This document shows, piece by piece, positions 8,283 through 16,896 of a stretch of 64,000 bases of DNA; position 1 is the first letter of the stretch; each line of letters begins with the position of its first letter. The DNA is from Alphaproteobacteria bacterium MedPE-SWcel (GTDB lineage Bacteria > Pseudomonadota > Alphaproteobacteria > Rhodobacterales > Rhodobacteraceae). A program made the translations under genes and the position numbers. Below the pieces are notes generated by a model. That model was not told the DNA's origin, ran no database searches, and saw only the letters and a list, made by a program, of their open reading frames with translations. The stretch is from assembly GCA_001874255.1 (NCBI GenBank), contig MPDC01000018.1:20834-84833 (forward strand), given 5' to 3'.

Positions 8283-8758
8283 TTCGTCTCCTTGAACATG
8301 TGGCGGCACTGCGGTGTCGAGATCGCCCAATACGCCGCAGCGTGCGCGGTGACAAGGACATGTGGTGCGCGATCCGCAAAGATGGCCGCTGCAGAGCGCC
8401 GTCCGGCCCCGCCCCTGCCGCAGGACGCGAAACATGAGGAGGAGGATCGTGGAAATGCGGCCGACTGGCAAGGTTTCGATCACGCGGGCCCGCACAGGCG
8501 TGTTCCCAGGCCGACACATTCGGGTCGCGCGCACAGTTTGGTTGAGTCGCGCGCGCAGCGAGGCACCAGGGGGACTGGCGACCACTCAGGGGCTGCGGCG
8601 CGTCTTGTGCCCGCGCCCCGGTGCAGGTCGGATGGCCTGCCGGACGCGCCCAGTTCAAATCGACCTGTCCAAATCGACCTGTCCAAATCTACCCGTCCAA
8701 ATCTACCGGTGTCAGGCTACCGGCGTCAGCTGTCCTGCATCGGGTCACCGGTGTCCGG
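8283..8758. other. 476-bp lepB-rnc spacer without a credible gene
   Basis: The overlapping ORFs on both strands here share no family resemblance, lack good ribosome binding sites and run through tandem repeats, so I treat the stretch as non-coding. It holds the rnc ribosome binding site at its left end and the 14-bp tandem array at 8656-8711 near the lepB stop. Confidence 0.6.
8656..8711. repeat. Tandem array, 4 x 14 bp, 3' of lepB
   Basis: Four head-to-tail units are visible: CAAATCGACCTGTC twice exactly, then CAAATCTACCCGTC and CAAATCTACCGGTG. Further degenerate ACCGGTGTC-like pieces continue to the lepB stop at 8759. Confidence 0.9.
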
Positions 8759-9595
8759 TCAATTGATCGCTTTGAAATAGCGATCCGCCCGCCAGGTCCA
8801 GAAGAACAGCATTGACCGGCCAGCGGAGGAGAACATGATCCGGTCGGCGCGCCCGATCAGGTTTTCCAGGGGCACATAGCCAACCCCGCCAACCGCCTGC
8901 GGCACCCGGCTGTCCGCCGAGTTGTCGCGATTGTCGCCCATGAAGAAGAAATGCCCATCCGGCACGTGATAGACTTTGGTGTGGTCGCTCGCCTGATTGC
9001 CGATATTGATGATCGCGTGGCTCACGCCGCCCGGCAAGGTCTCGATCTGGCGCGATTTCCGGCAGACACCGCCCTGGCCGACAGGGTTGTTTTCACAGCG
9101 CGGAAAGCTGCCTTGCGGGCCCTGGCGCTCCATGGTTTCCGCAAACTCTCCATCATCCACGAGACCGACCGCAGCGCCGTTGATGTGCAGCACGCCATCT
9201 TTCATCTGCAGCTTGTCGCCCGGCAGACCCACAAGGCGTTTGATATAGTCGGTGCCGCTGACCGGGTGGCGGAAGACCACCACATCGCCCCGCTCGGGGT
9301 CGCGGCCCAGGAAACGGGTGTTGTCGCCGTCAATGGCGCCGCACAGGTCCTGCGCGTCAATGTTCAGGCCGACCATGCCGAGGCGTATCGACGGGCAGGA
9401 GGCATAGGAGTAGCCGTAGACCATCTTGTTGACGAAAAGGAAATCGCCGACCAGCAGCGTTTCCTTCATCGACCCGGAGGGAATCCAGAAGGGTTGAAAG
9501 AACAGGGTGCGGAAGACACCGGCGATCAACAGCGCATAGACGATGGTCTTGATCGTCTCGAGGATTGAACTTCCGGCAGTGGTTTTCGACGCCAT
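8759..9595 (-). CDS. lepB: Signal peptidase I
   Basis: This inner-membrane serine/lysine protease cleaves signal peptides of Sec and Tat substrates. 278 aa. One N-terminal membrane segment (about residues 14-32) is followed by the catalytic Ser in PSGSMKETLLVGDF, the Lys in DYIKRLVGLPGD, and box E as GDNRDNSADSR. It lies between acpS and rnc on the minus strand in the conserved pdxJ-acpS-lepB-rnc-era block. Unusually large spacers sit on both sides (437 and 476 bp). Confidence 0.96.
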   Translation of the reverse strand: MASKTTAGSSILETIKTIVYALLIAGVFRTLFFQPFWIPSGSMKETLLVGDFLFVNKMVYGYSYASCPSIRLGMVGLNIDAQDLCGAIDGDNTRFLGRDPERGDVVVFRHPVSGTDYIKRLVGLPGDKLQMKDGVLHINGAAVGLVDDGEFAETMERQGPQGSFPRCENNPVGQGGVCRKSRQIETLPGGVSHAIINIGNQASDHTKVYHVPDGHFFFMGDNRDNSADSRVPQAVGGVGYVPLENLIGRADRIMFSSAGRSMLFFWTWRADRYFKAIN

Positions 9596-9739
9596 CAGGC
9601 TCTCCGGTCATTATGGGACAGGTCCGGGCGTACATGCGGGGCCACCCGCCGCAAGTCAAGTCGGCCCGGCGGGCGGCCGCCATCAGACGTCAGGATCGCA
9701 TGGGACTGTGGACCCTATGCCGCAGGTTTGCGGATCCGC

Positions 9740-9862
9740 GAGGGGGAACTCCCGCCCCTTTGACCATGAGGCGGAGCCTCCCGGCAAAGCGTTGGGCCGG
9801 GCGGGGGCCGCGCCGAAGGCGCGGCCCCCGCCCCCTCGCGATGCGCAACGCGCAGCGCAAAT
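9740..9862. repeat. Dispersed ~124-bp repeat, copy 2 (inverted relative to copy 1)
   Basis: The hairpin at 9799-9833 has the same 16-bp arms as the copy at 1684-1718, with loop GAA instead of TTC because the element is inverted. Flanking blocks (GTTGGGCCGGGCGG, GCGATGCGCAACGCGCAGCGC, CTCCCGCCCCTTTGA) match the reverse complement of 1655-1778. Confidence 0.85.
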
Positions 9863-9910
9863 CCTCTGGCCGTCGCCTGCGTCATGTCACATCTGTTGTC
9901 ACGCCCGGGA

Positions 9911-9945
9911 TCACTGGCGGAGTCACTGCGGAGTCACTGGCGGTA
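9911..9945. repeat. Degenerate tandem repeat, 3 x 11-12 bp
   Basis: TCACTGGCGGAG, TCACTGCGGAG and TCACTGGCGGTA follow one another about 90 bp beyond the acpS stop (minus strand). Confidence 0.75.
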
Positions 9946-10032
9946 TCAATCGCGCCCCGGGGGCACTGGCCGTCTCGCCGACAGTCTCATGCCGGTTCGG
10001 CGATGTTGCCGAGCCCGCGTTGCCGTTCGACC

Positions 10033-10446
10033 TCAGGCTTTGTCTGACGCAACAGGACGTGCCTCGATAAGCACGAAGGCCTGGGCCCAGGGGTGATCAT
10101 CGGTCAGCGTCACATGGATGACCGCCTCATGGCCCGGCGGGGTCATCTGCGCCAGACGGGCCTCGGCCCAGCCGCTGACATGCATCACCGGCTGGCCGGA
10201 CGCCATATTGGACACCGCCATATCCTTCCACGCGATCCCCATGCGAAGGCCGGTGCCCAGCGCCTTGGAACAGGCTTCCTTGGCCGCCCAGCGCTTGGCA
10301 TAGGTGCCCGCAACATCGCGGCGGCGCTCGGATTTAGCCTGTTCAACGGCAGTGAAAACGCGGTTTCGGAAGCGATCGCCAAACCGGTCCAGCGTCCGCT
10401 GGATACGATCAATATTCGCCAGATCGGTGCCGATGCCGAGGATCAT
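10033..10446 (-). CDS. acpS: Holo-[acyl-carrier-protein] synthase
   Basis: AcpS transfers 4'-phosphopantetheine from CoA to acyl carrier protein, activating fatty-acid synthesis. 137 aa, the normal length. The metal-binding Asp is in [12 protein letters not shown] (residues 4-15), and the conserved [14 protein letters not shown] holds the catalytic Glu. It ends the pdxJ-acpS pair typical of proteobacteria, here with the ABZJ_00895 gene between the two. Confidence 0.96.
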   Translation of the reverse strand: MILGIGTDLANIDRIQRTLDRFGDRFRNRVFTAVEQAKSERRRDVAGTYAKRWAAKEACSKALGTGLRMGIAWKDMAVSNMASGQPVMHVSGWAEARLAQMTPPGHEAVIHVTLTDDHPWAQAFVLIEARPVASDKA

Positions 10447-10464
10447 TGCGCGAATCGCAGAGCC

Positions 10465-10902
10465 TCAGCCCTGCCCCCCTTTGCCAGCACGCGCACTCAG
10501 AGCAGAGCGGGCCCCAAGCCCCACGAAATGGCGCACCAGACAGAACGAGACCGCCACCTGGAAGAGGAGTGCGCCCAGCAGGAGCGCGCCGCCATAGTTT
10601 TGCGACAGCAGCAGCTTGATCTCCGGCGCGGTGACGCTGAAGAGGAGGACAGAGACCATCGACAGGCCAAAGATAATGACCGCCGACTGGCGTGCAAAAC
10701 GCCACATCTGCGCAGGCTCGGGCAAGCGCTCCTCGCGCCGGGCAAATTTCTGCCCTTCGACCATCGCAGCCCCCATGGCGGGAATGATGGCCATCCCGGC
10801 ATTGGCGATGTCATATCCTGAAATGGCGCGCACCAATACGACGAGCACCATCAGGGCCAGCATCAAGGCCATATAGACCAGAGTGAAACGACGAAGGTTC
10901 AT
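10465..10902 (-). CDS. ABZJ_00895-like small membrane protein
   Basis: A 145-aa membrane protein with about four hydrophobic segments (residues 8-26, 32-48, 73-92, 101-125) and the motif [21 protein letters not shown], which resembles the ABZJ_00895 family of unknown function. Its ATG overlaps the pdxJ stop by 4 bp, and it ends 18 bp before acpS, so it is translated from the pdxJ-acpS mRNA. No role can be assigned; a link to the membrane or lipid metabolism is only suggested by its neighbours. Confidence 0.72.
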   Translation of the reverse strand: MNLRRFTLVYMALMLALMVLVVLVRAISGYDIANAGMAIIPAMGAAMVEGQKFARREERLPEPAQMWRFARQSAVIIFGLSMVSVLLFSVTAPEIKLLLSQNYGGALLLGALLFQVAVSFCLVRHFVGLGARSALSARAGKGGQG

Positions 10903-11657
10903 TCCGCGCCCCCCTGCCGTGCAAGATCCATCAGCCGGCGCATTTCCTGCACCGCAGGCGTGAGGCCGAGAAAAATCGCCTCGCCGATCAGAAAGTGACC
11001 GATATTCAACTCCCGCACCTCCGGCAAAGCCGCAATGGGCTGCACCGTTTCATAGGTCAGACCGTGACCGGCGTGCACCTCCAGCCCGAGGGAATGCGCA
11101 TAGGCCGACATCTCTCGCAGGGCCGCCAGCTCCGCGTCGCGGGCGGCAAGGTTGCCCTCGGCGTGATGGTCGCAATAGGCACCGGTATGCAGTTCGATCA
11201 CCTCGGCGCCGATTCGATGCGCCGTTTCGATCTGGGTGCGATCCGCGGCTATGAAGATCGACACGCGGCTGCCCGCCGCACGCAGGGGCGCAATGAAATG
11301 GGCCAGACGGTTTTCATCGCGGGCGACATCAAGCCCGCCCTCGGTGGTGCGCTCTTGCCGTTTTTCGGGAACGATGCACACGGCATGCGGCTTGTGGCGC
11401 AGGGCAATCGCCTGCATTTCATCGGTGGCCGCCATCTCGAAATTCAGCGGCACCGACAGGGTGGCCATCAACCCGTCGATATCGGCATCCGTGATATGAC
11501 GACGGTCTTCGCGCAGATGCGCCGTGATACCGTCGGCGCCGGCCTCTTCGGCCAGTTTCGCAGCGCGTATCGGATCCGGATAGGCACCGCCCCGGGCGTT
11601 TCGCACCGTGGCCACGTGGTCGATATTGACGCCTAGGCGAAGGGGGATCTCGGACAT
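10899..11657 (-). CDS. pdxJ: Pyridoxine 5'-phosphate synthase
   Basis: PdxJ condenses 1-deoxyxylulose 5-phosphate with 3-amino-1-hydroxyacetone phosphate in the DXP-dependent vitamin B6 pathway. 252 aa. The family start [19 protein letters not shown] is at residues 6-24; [26 protein letters not shown] and GHGLTYETV are further TIM-barrel active-site blocks. The ORF track runs to 12011, but ATG 11657 (MSEIPLRLG) fits the family. It heads the pdxJ-ABZJ-acpS run. Confidence 0.96.
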   Translation of the reverse strand: MSEIPLRLGVNIDHVATVRNARGGAYPDPIRAAKLAEEAGADGITAHLREDRRHITDADIDGLMATLSVPLNFEMAATDEMQAIALRHKPHAVCIVPEKRQERTTEGGLDVARDENRLAHFIAPLRAAGSRVSIFIAADRTQIETAHRIGAEVIELHTGAYCDHHAEGNLAARDAELAALREMSAYAHSLGLEVHAGHGLTYETVQPIAALPEVRELNIGHFLIGEAIFLGLTPAVQEMRRLMDLARQGGAE

Positions 11658-11759
11658 GGGGTTGCTCTTTATCGGTTGGAGGTCTTGTTCTGGTGTGTCA
11701 GCCCGGAGCCTAGTCGCCTGCGACGCGGAGGCAAGCCACAACGGGTCGAGTGATACAAT

Positions 11760-11900
11760 TCTTGCGGCGCTTCCGACACCCTGTTGCGCCCGGGGCCATT
11801 GTTCCGCCCTCGGCCGGTGTTGCTGCGGGTGTTGCTGCGGGCGCCGGTGTCGCTCCGGGGAGCATTGTTCCTCCGGGGGCCGGTGATCCGCCCGGCGCCA
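11760..11900. repeat. Imperfect GC-rich triplet-phased repeats in the DUF2062-pdxJ spacer
   Basis: On the minus strand, GCAACACCGGCGCC, GCAACACCC, GCAACACC and two GGAACAATG blocks recur with 12-15 bp spacing; the small ORF across them would encode only a Pro/Ala/Thr/Gly repeat ([12 protein letters not shown]). I regard it as a decayed tandem array, not a gene. Confidence 0.6.
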
Positions 11901-11922
11901 CATGTGCCCGCCTGACCGCGCT

Positions 11923-12657
11923 CTAGTCCGGGCGCGAGGCCTTTGGCGCCCGGTCCCGAGGGGTGGCCGGGCGCGGCGAGCTGCTGGGCGGATGGGTTCC
12001 CCGCGGCGCATGGGGGCTGTTCACGGCCTCCAGCTCGGCCCGTTTCTTGATCGCCTCGAATTTGGCCTTGATCTTGCGTTTGCGCCGCTCCTGATAGCTC
12101 CGGATCAGGGGCACTGAGACAATATAGCCCACGGTTCCGGCGACGAGGCCCGGGATCAACCCGCCGATCAGATAGGGGTAGAAAACCTCGTGATAGAAAA
12201 TCACCAGGCCGGTCCAATCGGTCGCAGTGCCGGAGACAAAGGCCGAGAGGTTGAACCAAAGATCACCGCCCGCTGCGAGGAATTTATCCGCGAGGGTCGC
12301 GTTGACCTCGGCCATGGGCTGGCTGCCGAGCAACCAGTGACCGGTCTGCAGCGAAATCACCCCGATCGGGACATAGGTCAGCGGGTTGCCAAAAAACGTC
12401 GCGGACAGCGCCGCCAGAAGATTGCCGTTGATACCACGGGCAAGGATCGCCGCGACGACAAAATGCACACCATAAAACGGCGTGAACGTGGTGAACAACC
12501 CGACGCCAATGCCGCGAGCGATGCGTTCCGGGCTGTCCGGCAGCCGCCGGACACGGTGTTTGACATAGTGAAACGCCCTGCCCCAGCCCCCACGAGGCCA
12601 GAGAAACTCCGCAACCGCCCTGAGTGGCGGACGTCTGTCTCGGCGCCTGAATACCAA
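11923..12657 (-). CDS. DUF2062 domain membrane protein
   Basis: A 244-aa protein with the DUF2062 core: [35 protein letters not shown] (about residues 44-78) and the [11 protein letters not shown] block that marks the family. Two or three further hydrophobic helices follow (to about residue 190), then a charged, low-complexity tail rich in Pro, Ser and Arg. Function is unknown; the family often lies near cell-envelope genes. It is 32 bp downstream of rsh on the same strand and probably co-transcribed. Confidence 0.88.
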   Translation of the reverse strand: MVFRRRDRRPPLRAVAEFLWPRGGWGRAFHYVKHRVRRLPDSPERIARGIGVGLFTTFTPFYGVHFVVAAILARGINGNLLAALSATFFGNPLTYVPIGVISLQTGHWLLGSQPMAEVNATLADKFLAAGGDLWFNLSAFVSGTATDWTGLVIFYHEVFYPYLIGGLIPGLVAGTVGYIVSVPLIRSYQERRKRKIKAKFEAIKKRAELEAVNSPHAPRGTHPPSSSPRPATPRDRAPKASRPD

Positions 12658-12689
12658 CGGTATTTTCCCTATTCTTCGTTGCCAAGAGC

Positions 12690-14822
12690 CTAGGCCGGGC
12701 GAGAGTGCGTTCCAGACCGTTCCCGGTAGCGCGCAACCGCGGCGACATCGCTTTCAGCTTCCAATGTCAAAATCAACGAATGCAGCTGTTCTACATCACG
12801 CAATTCCACATTGATCATCAAGCGGTAAAAGTCAGGTTTCCGATCGACGAATTCAAGGTTGGAGATATTGGCTTTTTTTTCACCGACAAGTGTACAGATC
12901 CGGCCCAGAACACCTGCATCATTGCCGATCGTCAGTTCCAGCGTGACCCCATAGGCGGCGGGATGGGTGCCCGAATGCCAATGCACATCGACCCAGCGAT
13001 CCATCTGATCCTCGAATTCCCCCAGCCGGTCGCAATCCGCCGTATGCACGATCACCCCCTGGCCCCGGGTGGTGATGCCGATGATTCGCTCGCCCGGCAG
13101 CGGTTCGCAGCAAGAAGCGCGTTCGAATTTCTGCCCCGGCTCGAGGCCGATCACCGCCCGCCGGGGCGAGACCTCTTCGCCCTCCTTGGCGGTCAGTTCG
13201 GGATAGACCGCCTGCACCACGTCATGCGCCGTGATCACCGCCGCGCCGAGCCGCGCCAGCAGTTCCGTCACGTTGCTGACCCGCAGGGCGCGGGCGGCGG
13301 TTTCGAGCGCCTTGTCGGTGGCCTTCTTGTGCACATGTTCAAACGCCGACCGGGCCAGTTCGTGGCCCAGTTTGACGAACCGCTCGCGGTCGGCCTCGCG
13401 CAGGGCGCGGCGGATGGCGGTGCGGGCCTTGCCCGTGGTGGCGATTTCCAGCCAGCTGACCTGCGGCGTCTGACCCTCGGCGGTGATGACTTCGACCGAT
13501 TGGCCATTCCGGAGCCGGGTCCAGAGCGGCACCCGAATGCCATCCACCTTGGCGCCGACACAGGCATGGCCGATCCGGGTGTGGATCGCATAGGCGAAAT
13601 CGATCGGCGTCGCGCCCTTTGGCAGTTTGGTCACGTCCCCCTTGGGGGTGAAACAGAAGACCTGATCCGAATACATCTCCAGCTTGACCGCTTCGAGGAA
13701 TTCGTCGTGGTCATCCTCGCCGTCGAATTGTTCGGTCAGCGAGGCAATCCATTTCGCGGGATCGACGGCAAAGGGGTTCTCGGTGCGCACCCCGTCGCGA
13801 TAGGACCAATGCGCGGCCACCCCCGATTCGGCGACGTCATGCATCTGGCGGGTGCGGATCTGCACCTCGACCCGCTTGCCGTCACGCCCCGACACCGTGG
13901 TGTGGATAGACCGGTATCCGTTCGATTTCGGCTGGCTGATATAGTCCTTGAACCGGCCCGGCACCGCCCGCCAGCGCTGGTGGATGGTGCCCAGCGTGCG
14001 GTAGCAGTCTTCCTCCGAGCGGGTGATGACGCGAAAGCCGTAGATGTCGGAGAGACGGGAGAACCCCTGATCCTTTTCCTGCATCTTGCGCCAGATCGAA
14101 TAGGGTTTCTTGGCGCGGCCAAAGACCTCCGCCTCGATGCCGGCCTTGTCCAGCTCTGCCCGCATATCGCCGGTGATGCGATGGATCACATCGCCGGTTT
14201 CGCGTTGCAGGGTGACAAAGCGGCGGATGATCGACTGGCGGCCTTCGGGGTTCAGAACCTTGAAGGCGAGGTCTTCCAGTTCCTCGCGCATCCATTGCAT
14301 GCCCATCCGCCCCGCCAGCGGCGCATAGATATCCATCGTCTCGCGGGCTTTTTGGGCCTGTTTCTCGGGCCGCATGGCGCGAATGGTGCGCATATTGTGC
14401 AGACGGTCGGCGAGTTTGACCAGAATGACCCGCAGATCCTTCGACATCGCCATGAACAGTTTGCGGAAGTTTTCCGCCTGTTTGGTCTCGCGCGAGGAGA
14501 GCTGCAGGTTGGTCAGTTTGGTCACCCCATCGACCAGCATCGCCACCTCTTCGCCAAAGCGCGCGGTGACCTCCTCGTAGGAGGCTTTGGTATCTTCGAT
14601 GGTGTCATGCAGAAGCGCGGTGATGATCGTCGCATCATCCAGCCGCTGTTCCGTCAAAATCGCGGCCACCGCCACGGGATGCGAAAAATACGGCTCTCCC
14701 GAGTGACGAAACTGGCCTTCATGCATCGCTTCGCCGAATTCATAGGCATCGCGGAGGCGGGTTTCGTTCGCTTTCGGGTTGTAGTCGCGGACCAGGGAGA
14801 TCAGGTCATCAGCAGATGTCAT
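12690..14822 (-). CDS. rsh: Bifunctional (p)ppGpp synthetase/hydrolase (RelA/SpoT homolog)
   Basis: The single RSH enzyme of alphaproteobacteria makes and degrades (p)ppGpp in the stringent response. 710 aa. In order: HD hydrolase (SHPVAVAAILTEQRL with ALLHDTIEDT, residues about 47-75), synthetase domain (GYRSIHTTVSGRDGKRVEVQIRT near 295-317), TGS domain (PIDFAYAIHTRIGHACVGAKVDG), and a C-terminal ACT domain (VTLELTIGNDAGVLGRI). Both catalytic halves look intact. It follows rpoZ by 36 bp on the same strand, the common proteobacterial rpoZ-spoT arrangement. Confidence 0.96.
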   Translation of the reverse strand: MTSADDLISLVRDYNPKANETRLRDAYEFGEAMHEGQFRHSGEPYFSHPVAVAAILTEQRLDDATIITALLHDTIEDTKASYEEVTARFGEEVAMLVDGVTKLTNLQLSSRETKQAENFRKLFMAMSKDLRVILVKLADRLHNMRTIRAMRPEKQAQKARETMDIYAPLAGRMGMQWMREELEDLAFKVLNPEGRQSIIRRFVTLQRETGDVIHRITGDMRAELDKAGIEAEVFGRAKKPYSIWRKMQEKDQGFSRLSDIYGFRVITRSEEDCYRTLGTIHQRWRAVPGRFKDYISQPKSNGYRSIHTTVSGRDGKRVEVQIRTRQMHDVAESGVAAHWSYRDGVRTENPFAVDPAKWIASLTEQFDGEDDHDEFLEAVKLEMYSDQVFCFTPKGDVTKLPKGATPIDFAYAIHTRIGHACVGAKVDGIRVPLWTRLRNGQSVEVITAEGQTPQVSWLEIATTGKARTAIRRALREADRERFVKLGHELARSAFEHVHKKATDKALETAARALRVSNVTELLARLGAAVITAHDVVQAVYPELTAKEGEEVSPRRAVIGLEPGQKFERASCCEPLPGERIIGITTRGQGVIVHTADCDRLGEFEDQMDRWVDVHWHSGTHPAAYGVTLELTIGNDAGVLGRICTLVGEKKANISNLEFVDRKPDFYRLMINVELRDVEQLHSLILTLEAESDVAAVARYRERSGTHSRPA

Positions 14823-14858
14823 CGCCGGTCCGCAACCTTTCTTTCATGGCCACCCGGG

Positions 14859-15212
14859 TCAGCCCTGACCCTGGGCCTCCATCAGCGCCCGCAGGAGCTT
14901 TTCTTCGCTCATGTCGTCTTCCTGCGGCTTGTCCGCTTCGCCGCCCATCAGCAGAGCCATGGAATCTTCTTCCGGCTCGTCGACCTCGATCTGGGTCTGG
15001 TTGCTTTCGATGAGACGTTCGCGCAGGGCGTCGGCACTCTGGGTTTCTTCGGCAATCTCACGCAGGGAGACGACCGGATTTTTGTCATTGTCCCGATCCA
15101 CGGTGAGTGCGGCACCGGCGGAAATCTCGCGCGCCCGGTGTGCGGCCAGCATCACCAGTTCAAATCGGTTGGGAACCTTGTCAACGCAGTCTTCGACCGT
15201 CACGCGGGCCAT
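14859..15212 (-). CDS. rpoZ: DNA-directed RNA polymerase subunit omega
   Basis: Omega assists beta' folding and RNA polymerase assembly. 117 aa. The N-terminal [33 protein letters not shown] is the classic omega helix-turn segment, followed by [14 protein letters not shown]. The acidic C-terminal tail is typical of Rhodobacterales. It is followed by rsh, which is notable because omega can form part of a ppGpp site in proteobacterial RNA polymerase. Confidence 0.96.
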   Translation of the reverse strand: MARVTVEDCVDKVPNRFELVMLAAHRAREISAGAALTVDRDNDKNPVVSLREIAEETQSADALRERLIESNQTQIEVDEPEEDSMALLMGGEADKPQEDDMSEEKLLRALMEAQGQG

Positions 15213-15322
15213 GGGCGACTCTCCAATACAGTTCTGGGTCCAGAGGAAGTGCTTCTATGACGATTTTGAGGGCTTGACAAGCATCGCCCCATCACAATCC
15301 AAGGAAATTCGCCAAAATGCAA

Positions 15323-15892
15323 TCAAAGCGGCTTTACCTCGGCCACATCCGCCGCCGGACACTCTGCCAGCAGTTGCGCCACGCTCTGCCTCAGAACCGG
15401 ATGCATCCAGTGGCGGGCGATATCGGCCAGCGGCACCAGCACAAAGGCCCGGTCCTGCAGACGCGGGTGCGGCAGGATCAGCCGATCGGGTGCCGCGCTG
15501 CGCTGTGCCTCCGGTGCGAGGCTCTGCCAGCGCCTGAATTCAGCGAGGTCCGGCATCACCTGATCCGCCGCCGCCAGCAGATCGAGATCCAGCGTGCGCA
15601 TGCCCCATCTTTCTGTTCTGGTCCGCCGGAATCGCGACTCGATCCGGTGCAGCCGAGTCAGCACCTCCGAGGCGTCGCAATCGGCTTCAATCGCAACAGC
15701 ACCGTTAACGTAATCAGGTCCGGCCCCGGCGGGAAAGCAGGGAGTGCTGAAAAAACGTGAAACCGCGACGAGACGGAGCCCCTCTGTGGAAAAAGCCTGC
15801 AGACAGTCCTGCAGGGTGCCCAGAGGCGAAATTCCCCCGTTTTCCAAGTTGCTACCCAGTGCGACAAGAAAATTTGACCGGTATTCGGTCAT
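15323..15892 (-). CDS. folK: 2-amino-4-hydroxy-6-hydroxymethyldihydropteridine diphosphokinase
   Basis: FolK (HPPK) transfers pyrophosphate from ATP to the pterin alcohol in folate synthesis. About 189 aa. Family blocks are FLVALGSNLENG at the N-terminus, YVNGAVAIEADCDASEVLTRLHRIESRFRR, RWGMRTLDLDLL (catalytic Asp pair), and LPHPRLQDRAFVLVPLADIA. The ORF track begins with a TTG at 15904; ATG 15892 (MTEYRSNFLVALGSN) is the better start. It is divergent from the NYN gene across about 136 bp of relatively AT-rich promoter DNA. Confidence 0.95.
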   Translation of the reverse strand: MTEYRSNFLVALGSNLENGGISPLGTLQDCLQAFSTEGLRLVAVSRFFSTPCFPAGAGPDYVNGAVAIEADCDASEVLTRLHRIESRFRRTRTERWGMRTLDLDLLAAADQVMPDLAEFRRWQSLAPEAQRSAAPDRLILPHPRLQDRAFVLVPLADIARHWMHPVLRQSVAQLLAECPAADVAEVKPL

Positions 15893-16028
15893 ATTTGACC
15901 CCAATTCCCTATGACCTAACCCTTGCGGGAAGTGCCAAATAACCTAAATTAAGTCCACCCGCGGATTTCGGGATTTTTTTCACTCACTCACGGCATACGA
16001 GATCCGCGACACCAGAAGGACACGATTA

Positions 16029-16601
16029 ATGTTTTACAAGGACGAACGGCTTGCGCTGTTCATAGATGGCTCGAATTTATATGCTGCTGCGAAAGCATTG
16101 GGCTTTGACATCGACTACAAGCTTCTGCGCCAGGAATTTATGCGGCGTGGAAAACTTGTTCGAGCGTTCTACTATACCGCGCTGCTTGAAAACGACGAGT
16201 ACTCCCCGATCCGGCCTTTGGTGGACTGGTTGCACTATAATGGTTTCACCATGGTGACAAAACCGGCCAAAGAATACACCGACAGCATGGGCCGACGCAA
16301 AGTCAAAGGCAATATGGACATCGAACTCGCGGTCGATGCCATGGAGCTGGCGCCGCGTGTCGACCACATCGTGCTGTTCTCCGGCGATGGCGATTTCCGC
16401 CCGTTGATTGCCAGCCTGCAACGGCAGGGCGTACGGGTCTCCGTCGTCTCGACCATCCGCAGTCAACCGCCCATGATCTCGGATGAGCTGCGCCGCCAGG
16501 CCGACAATTTCATCGAGCTGGAGGAATTGCGCGACGTGATCGGGCGCCCGCCACGGGATATTCCCGCCGACGTGCGCCCGCCGGCCTCTGTCACAGGTTA
16601 A
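16029..16601 (+). CDS. NYN domain (LabA/DUF88-like) putative ribonuclease
   Basis: A 190-aa protein with a PIN-like NYN fold. Acidic residues at the expected metal sites are seen in LALFIDGSNLYAA (Asp13), KGNMDIELAVDAME (Asp near 97 and 103) and VLFSGDGDFRPLI (Asp near 117-119). LabA-type NYN proteins are presumed RNases; the target is unknown. It is divergent from folK, and a strong terminator lies 145 bp after the stop. The stop region has been tandemly duplicated (see 16590-16689). Confidence 0.9.
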   Translation: MFYKDERLALFIDGSNLYAAAKALGFDIDYKLLRQEFMRRGKLVRAFYYTALLENDEYSPIRPLVDWLHYNGFTMVTKPAKEYTDSMGRRKVKGNMDIELAVDAMELAPRVDHIVLFSGDGDFRPLIASLQRQGVRVSVVSTIRSQPPMISDELRRQADNFIELEELRDVIGRPPRDIPADVRPPASVTG

Positions 16602-16689
16602 ATCGGTCACGGGCTAAGTCAGTCACTGGCTAGAGCAGTCACCGGCTGACACCGCGTTGCTAGAGCAGTCACCGGCTGACACCGCGTTG
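16590..16689. repeat. Stop-codon-containing tandem array (4 x 16 bp) merging into a perfect 2 x 30 bp duplication
   Basis: Four units start GTCAC: GTCACAGGTTAAATCG, GTCACGGGCTAAGTCA, GTCACTGGCTAGAGCA and GTCACCGGCTGACACC. The first holds the real TAA stop of the NYN gene; the others carry TAA, TAG and TGA at the same place. Positions 16630-16659 are then repeated exactly at 16660-16689. Confidence 0.95.
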
Positions 16690-16745
16690 ATGGTGCCTAC
16701 AGGACGCGCCTGTCGTGCGCCTGTGACGCGGCTGAAGACCTCGAA

Positions 16746-16773
16746 ACGCCCGGCAGATCCGTCTGCCGGGCGT
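16746..16773 (+). terminator. Intrinsic terminator of the NYN gene
   Basis: ACGCCCGGCAGA, loop TCCG and TCTGCCGGGCGT form a perfect 12-bp stem followed by TTT, a textbook rho-independent terminator. It separates the NYN transcript from ispH. Confidence 0.92.
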
Positions 16774-16896
16774 TTTATCATGCGCCGCCACGCCCCGAGC
16801 CCCTCCGCCGCAACGCTGGCACTGGACGTCGACGGATGCAGAGCTTACCTCTGGGAGAAATCTGAACGCCTCCTGCCGATTGAGGACCGCCCCCGC

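Larger units (their letters stand above)
9596..10032. other. 437-bp acpS-lepB spacer made mainly of repeats
   Basis: No credible gene. From left to right it contains the lepB upstream region, the inverted copy of the 124-bp dispersed repeat (9740-9862), and an 11-12 bp tandem repeat (9911-9945) near the acpS stop. Confidence 0.65.

Noticed and set aside
8656-8711. CRISPR array
   Set aside because: Units are contiguous without spacers and only 14 bp long; no cas genes in the window. The same applies to the other arrays.
8362-8766. 134-aa plus-strand ORF in the lepB-rnc spacer
   Set aside because: Runs through the 14-bp array and has no recognisable protein features.
11710-11901. 63-aa Pro/Ala/Thr repeat ORF upstream of pdxJ
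   Set aside because: Reading of GC-rich tandem repeats in a spacer; no initiation signal.
12705-15260. 851-aa plus-strand ORF opposite rsh and rpoZ
   Set aside because: Antisense shadow of two confidently identified genes; no domains or ribosome binding site.
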